From Oscillospiraceae bacterium (GTDB lineage Bacteria > Bacillota > Clostridia > Oscillospirales > Oscillospiraceae), in the NCBI GenBank assembly GCA_031260745.1, contig JAISKY010000305.1:1-6281 (forward strand): 6,281 nucleotides of DNA. The letters run 5' to 3'. This document shows positions 5,201-6,281 of this stretch, piece after piece (position 1 is the first letter of the stretch; the number at the start of each line of letters is the position of its first letter). Position numbers and translations under genes: made by a program. Below the pieces are notes generated by a model that made no database searches, was not told the origin of the DNA, and was given only the letters and a program-made list of their open reading frames with translations.

Positions 5201-6281
5201 ACCTATCCGACGAACCTCAACCCGGCTACGAGGAATGGAGCGAACCCGCGACCGCCGACAACGCGCCTGAAACTCCCGGCGTTCCGTCAGACGATATTTC
5301 AGCGTATCTGCCGAACCCGGACGATGTACGCAGTACAGTCATTGCCGAGCTTAACCGGAAAGTGGATTTAATGCGAAACAGCACGGATTACGATAAAATC
5401 CGGGAGTCCGTAGCATATCTGACAAGTTGGCGTGATATTTCCAACTTCGACGGAGTTTCTGCTGACGTACTCCGTGAACAGCTTGCAGCTATGACTGACG
5501 CGCAAGCGGTGGAGTGGTTTTCGGACGGCGACTGGCGGGAGCAACTGGATTTTGTAGTCATCAGCGACGCTCCGGCGTGGGAGCAGACCAAGCGGCAGCC
5601 CCGGACGCGGACCTACGACGCGTTTCCGGGCGTTCCGATGTCGGAGCGCAATAACTTCAGGATTACAGACGATAATCTCGGCGTCGGCGTTGCGAAAGAG
5701 AAATTCCGGCGTAATGTCGCGGCAATCCGGCTGTTGAAAGAGTTGGAGCTTAACAACAGGCTTGCGAACTCGGAGGAACAGGACACTCTGTCAAAATATG
5801 TCGGCTGGGGCGCGTTATCCGCCGCTTTTGAGCCGAATAACAATTCGTGGTCTGACAAATTTGACGAGCTACAAGACTTATTATCACCGGAGGAATTTGA
5901 ATCGGCGCGAACAACTACGCTTAACGCCCACTATACCAGTCCGGTTGTTATAAAGGCGATTTACAAAGCGATTGAAAATATGGGTTTCAAAAGCGGAAAT
6001 ATTCTCGACCCCGGTTGTGGTATAGGTAACTTTCAGGGTCTTTTACCTGACAGTATGAACGGCAGTCAGATTTTCGGTATTGAGATTGATTCGCTGACGG
6101 GCAGAATTGCCCAACAGCTATACCAAAAGAACCGCGTTACCATTCAGGGCTATGAGAAAACCAGTCTGCCGGACAGCTTTTTCGATATGGCAATCGGAAA
6201 TGTGCCATTTGGAGGTTACGGCATCGCGGATAAAAAGTATGACAAGTACAAATTCAGGATTCACGACTACTTTTTTGCTAA
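2227..6281 (+). CDS. Giant methylase/helicase-type polyvalent protein of a conjugative element (3' end outside window)
   Basis: ATG 2227 follows AAAGGAG (2211-2217) and opens an uninterrupted frame to the window edge: 1351 visible codons, no stop. Residues about 30-82 (SACRNYKCRFDELILIYAQRP, then WNKPFGRWVNRGATGIAVF) resemble the ArdC-like ssDNA-binding domain. Residues about 282-399 are a hydrophilic Gly/Asp/Glu/Arg/Asn-rich linker. Two related domains follow, at about 424-531 and 646-749, each ending in an 'RI-EL---GRY----ELD' block. Residues about 1125-1351 form the methyltransferase module: KYVGWGAL, NAHYTSP, motif I DPGCGIGNF (1261-1269), an acidic strand end GIEID, and NVPFGGY (1325-1331), as in N6-adenine methyltransferases. 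Close family members on clostridial conjugative elements go on to a SNF2-like helicase and exceed 2000 residues; that part would lie to the right. The role is inferred to be methylation and processing or protection of element DNA during transfer. The tnpV gene is nested within its linker. Confidence 0.92.
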   Translation, partial: MASKYQRITALYESAILQVTASPGEWTAFMRSACRNYKCRFDELILIYAQRPDAVAVLEIEKWNKPFGRWVNRGATGIAVFDDEHNGGYRLKHYFDIGDTHETRFSTAVPIWTMRQRYETDVIETLENSFGELRDKSDLANALMSAANNAVDDNITDYLAELLDFREYSALADMDEDSVSAEYRAAIRNSVAYMLMTRCGIDADRYFGAEVFRSVTSFNTPQTINALGIATGDIAKMCLREIAAVALNLQNRENNLNRTFAYNQNLDYNEPTKQQQRSINNYGTDIQNVGRVQSTEPDRTGGNRNSPWQVRATPKEIPEREPENPVRESADGGQTDRTPYGNRANGDGAVGADNLADSGGAGSDGGLESQRPDEVGGNDEQYQGERGGNDTGRTDIHLKQLPTVTQQMAIFGEPESEQLSGFSISQHIIDEVLTSGGNELDSPLRIAAYFEKDHTLTENAEFLKSEYHTGGKGFIFGGNRVSIWFDDSGIRIAVGDTVLGGNATLVSWEQAATRIRELLDLGRYMPQSELDKVRGTELKAVADNLWYLRREVEDTYAFLDNELFSGGFPDDTERIAEVLTNPDNLQNIIDAIEKIAAAYEQNNDILRFQSSARLMRTALSGLSDLQRELIVFTADESVSSARPGFITQDEADAVLLRGGDIQHGKFRIYAYFLQEHTAQEKAKFLREEYGIGGFGRTGFDEWHDGQGIAYSRENNHMPYDKVILPWNKVARRIDELIADGRYLTRRELDYIPEYEKDELSRDVYSFYPRQPEELPRPFPHSTDFLDGVKIIREQLDSPERVTDILNSMAAILDNIGGESPQTKERMAEAYRNLTAFQNGTFTLFPTLAPEHRPAEKEYAQIVAPTIVAPVVVNETAEYELQLGATVYIGAEKFEIYAVDDSIVTLTDADAPLFIRDMNRSEFDRKLRENPRNDTLIKKTIAPEIDYELVERIREEMSERGFAVSDELIISGINEYSPYGDYQDISDNIENEYLSDEPQPGYEEWSEPATADNAPETPGVPSDDISAYLPNPDDVRSTVIAELNRKVDLMRNSTDYDKIRESVAYLTSWRDISNFDGVSADVLREQLAAMTDAQAVEWFSDGDWREQLDFVVISDAPAWEQTKRQPRTRTYDAFPGVPMSERNNFRITDDNLGVGVAKEKFRRNVAAIRLLKELELNNRLANSEEQDTLSKYVGWGALSAAFEPNNNSWSDKFDELQDLLSPEEFESARTTTLNAHYTSPVVIKAIYKAIENMGFKSGNILDPGCGIGNFQGLLPDSMNGSQIFGIEIDSLTGRIAQQLYQKNRVTIQGYEKTSLPDSFFDMAIGNVPFGGYGIADKKYDKYKFRIHDYFFA
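3053..3059 (+). promoter_or_regulatory. Ribosome binding site of the nested tnpV gene
   Basis: AAAGGAG lies 11 nt before ATG 3071, inside the coding sequence of the large gene. A strong Shine-Dalgarno sequence here favours ATG 3071 over the in-frame ATG 3032, which has none. It argues that the nested frame is translated independently. Confidence 0.65.
3071..3421 (+). CDS. tnpV: TnpV-family transposon protein, nested out of frame in the large gene
   Basis: This 116-residue protein has the features of the TnpV family known from clostridial transposons. They are a start of the type MELTYRMSGEYRVPNLTVPE, then GKYALLRKRYLKENRR, a helix with LLTAGKLTEHL, the block GVTEDLKASDQMKWVGMMNN, and a C-terminal helix ending DELIYT. 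Length is normal for the family and the pattern is of amphipathic helices. It lies wholly inside the large methylase/helicase gene in the +1 frame relative to it, over the part encoding that protein's low-complexity linker (residues about 282-399). AAAGGAG precedes ATG 3071; an upstream in-frame ATG at 3032 lacks a ribosome binding site. TnpV's biochemical role is not established; Tn4451 carries a tnpV, and its TnpX recombinase is thought sufficient for excision. No recombinase is visible here, so this is not a complete transposon. Translation of both frames is inferred, not shown. Confidence 0.82.
   Translation: MELTYRMSGEYRVPNLTVPEETETALGKYALLRKRYLKENRRILFANLLTAGKLTEHLTETERTATERLEQIISRTAAAQGVTEDLKASDQMKWVGMMNNIKASAEETILDELIYT

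Noticed and set aside
1..6281. CRISPR arrays, tRNA or rRNA genes, and insertion-sequence ends
   Set aside because: No regularly spaced repeats, cloverleaf-like segments, rRNA sequence or flanked inverted repeats were seen on reading both strands.

Overview
The window looks like part of an integrative/conjugative or mobilisable element of a Clostridia-like Firmicute (Bacillota). The grounds are strong AGGAGG-type ribosome binding sites, a TnpV-family gene as found on clostridial transposons, and the 5' part of the very large methylase/helicase 'polyvalent' protein carried by many clostridial conjugative elements. Family names here come from motif recognition; no database search was run.

Layout. 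(1) 1-337, plus strand: the 3' end of a Fic-family protein with a complete Fic motif; its 5' end lies left of the window. (2) 359-1434, plus strand: a HipA-like kinase gene only 21 bp after fic. Its first 41 codons have a good ribosome binding site but end at a TAG. The expected continuation is in another frame, so the gene appears frameshifted, although its kinase motifs are intact. (3) 1457-1503: a perfect 22-bp inverted repeat with a 3-nt loop, lying between convergent genes and probably a bidirectional terminator. (4) 1514-2142, minus strand: a type II toxin-antitoxin operon. A RelB/DinJ-like antitoxin is followed, with a 4-nt overlap, by a PIN-domain (VapC-like) toxin. A near-consensus TTGACA-17-TATTAT promoter lies just upstream. 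(5) 2227 to the right edge, plus strand: one uninterrupted reading frame of 1351 visible codons. It holds an ArdC-like N-terminus, a disordered linker, two copies of a roughly 105-residue domain, and an N6-adenine methyltransferase-like module (DPGCGIGNF and NVPF motifs). The expected helicase part would lie beyond the window. (6) 3071-3421: a complete TnpV-family gene nested in a different frame inside the linker of the large gene, with its own ribosome binding site.

How it fits together. The right two thirds is backbone of the mobile element. The left third is an accessory block of three unrelated toxin or toxin-like families (Fic, HipA-like kinase, PIN). Such genes often stabilise mobile elements or act in defence, but that role is inferred here. 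The most unusual structure is the nested tnpV gene: one DNA stretch encodes a folded, helical protein in one frame and a low-complexity linker in the other.
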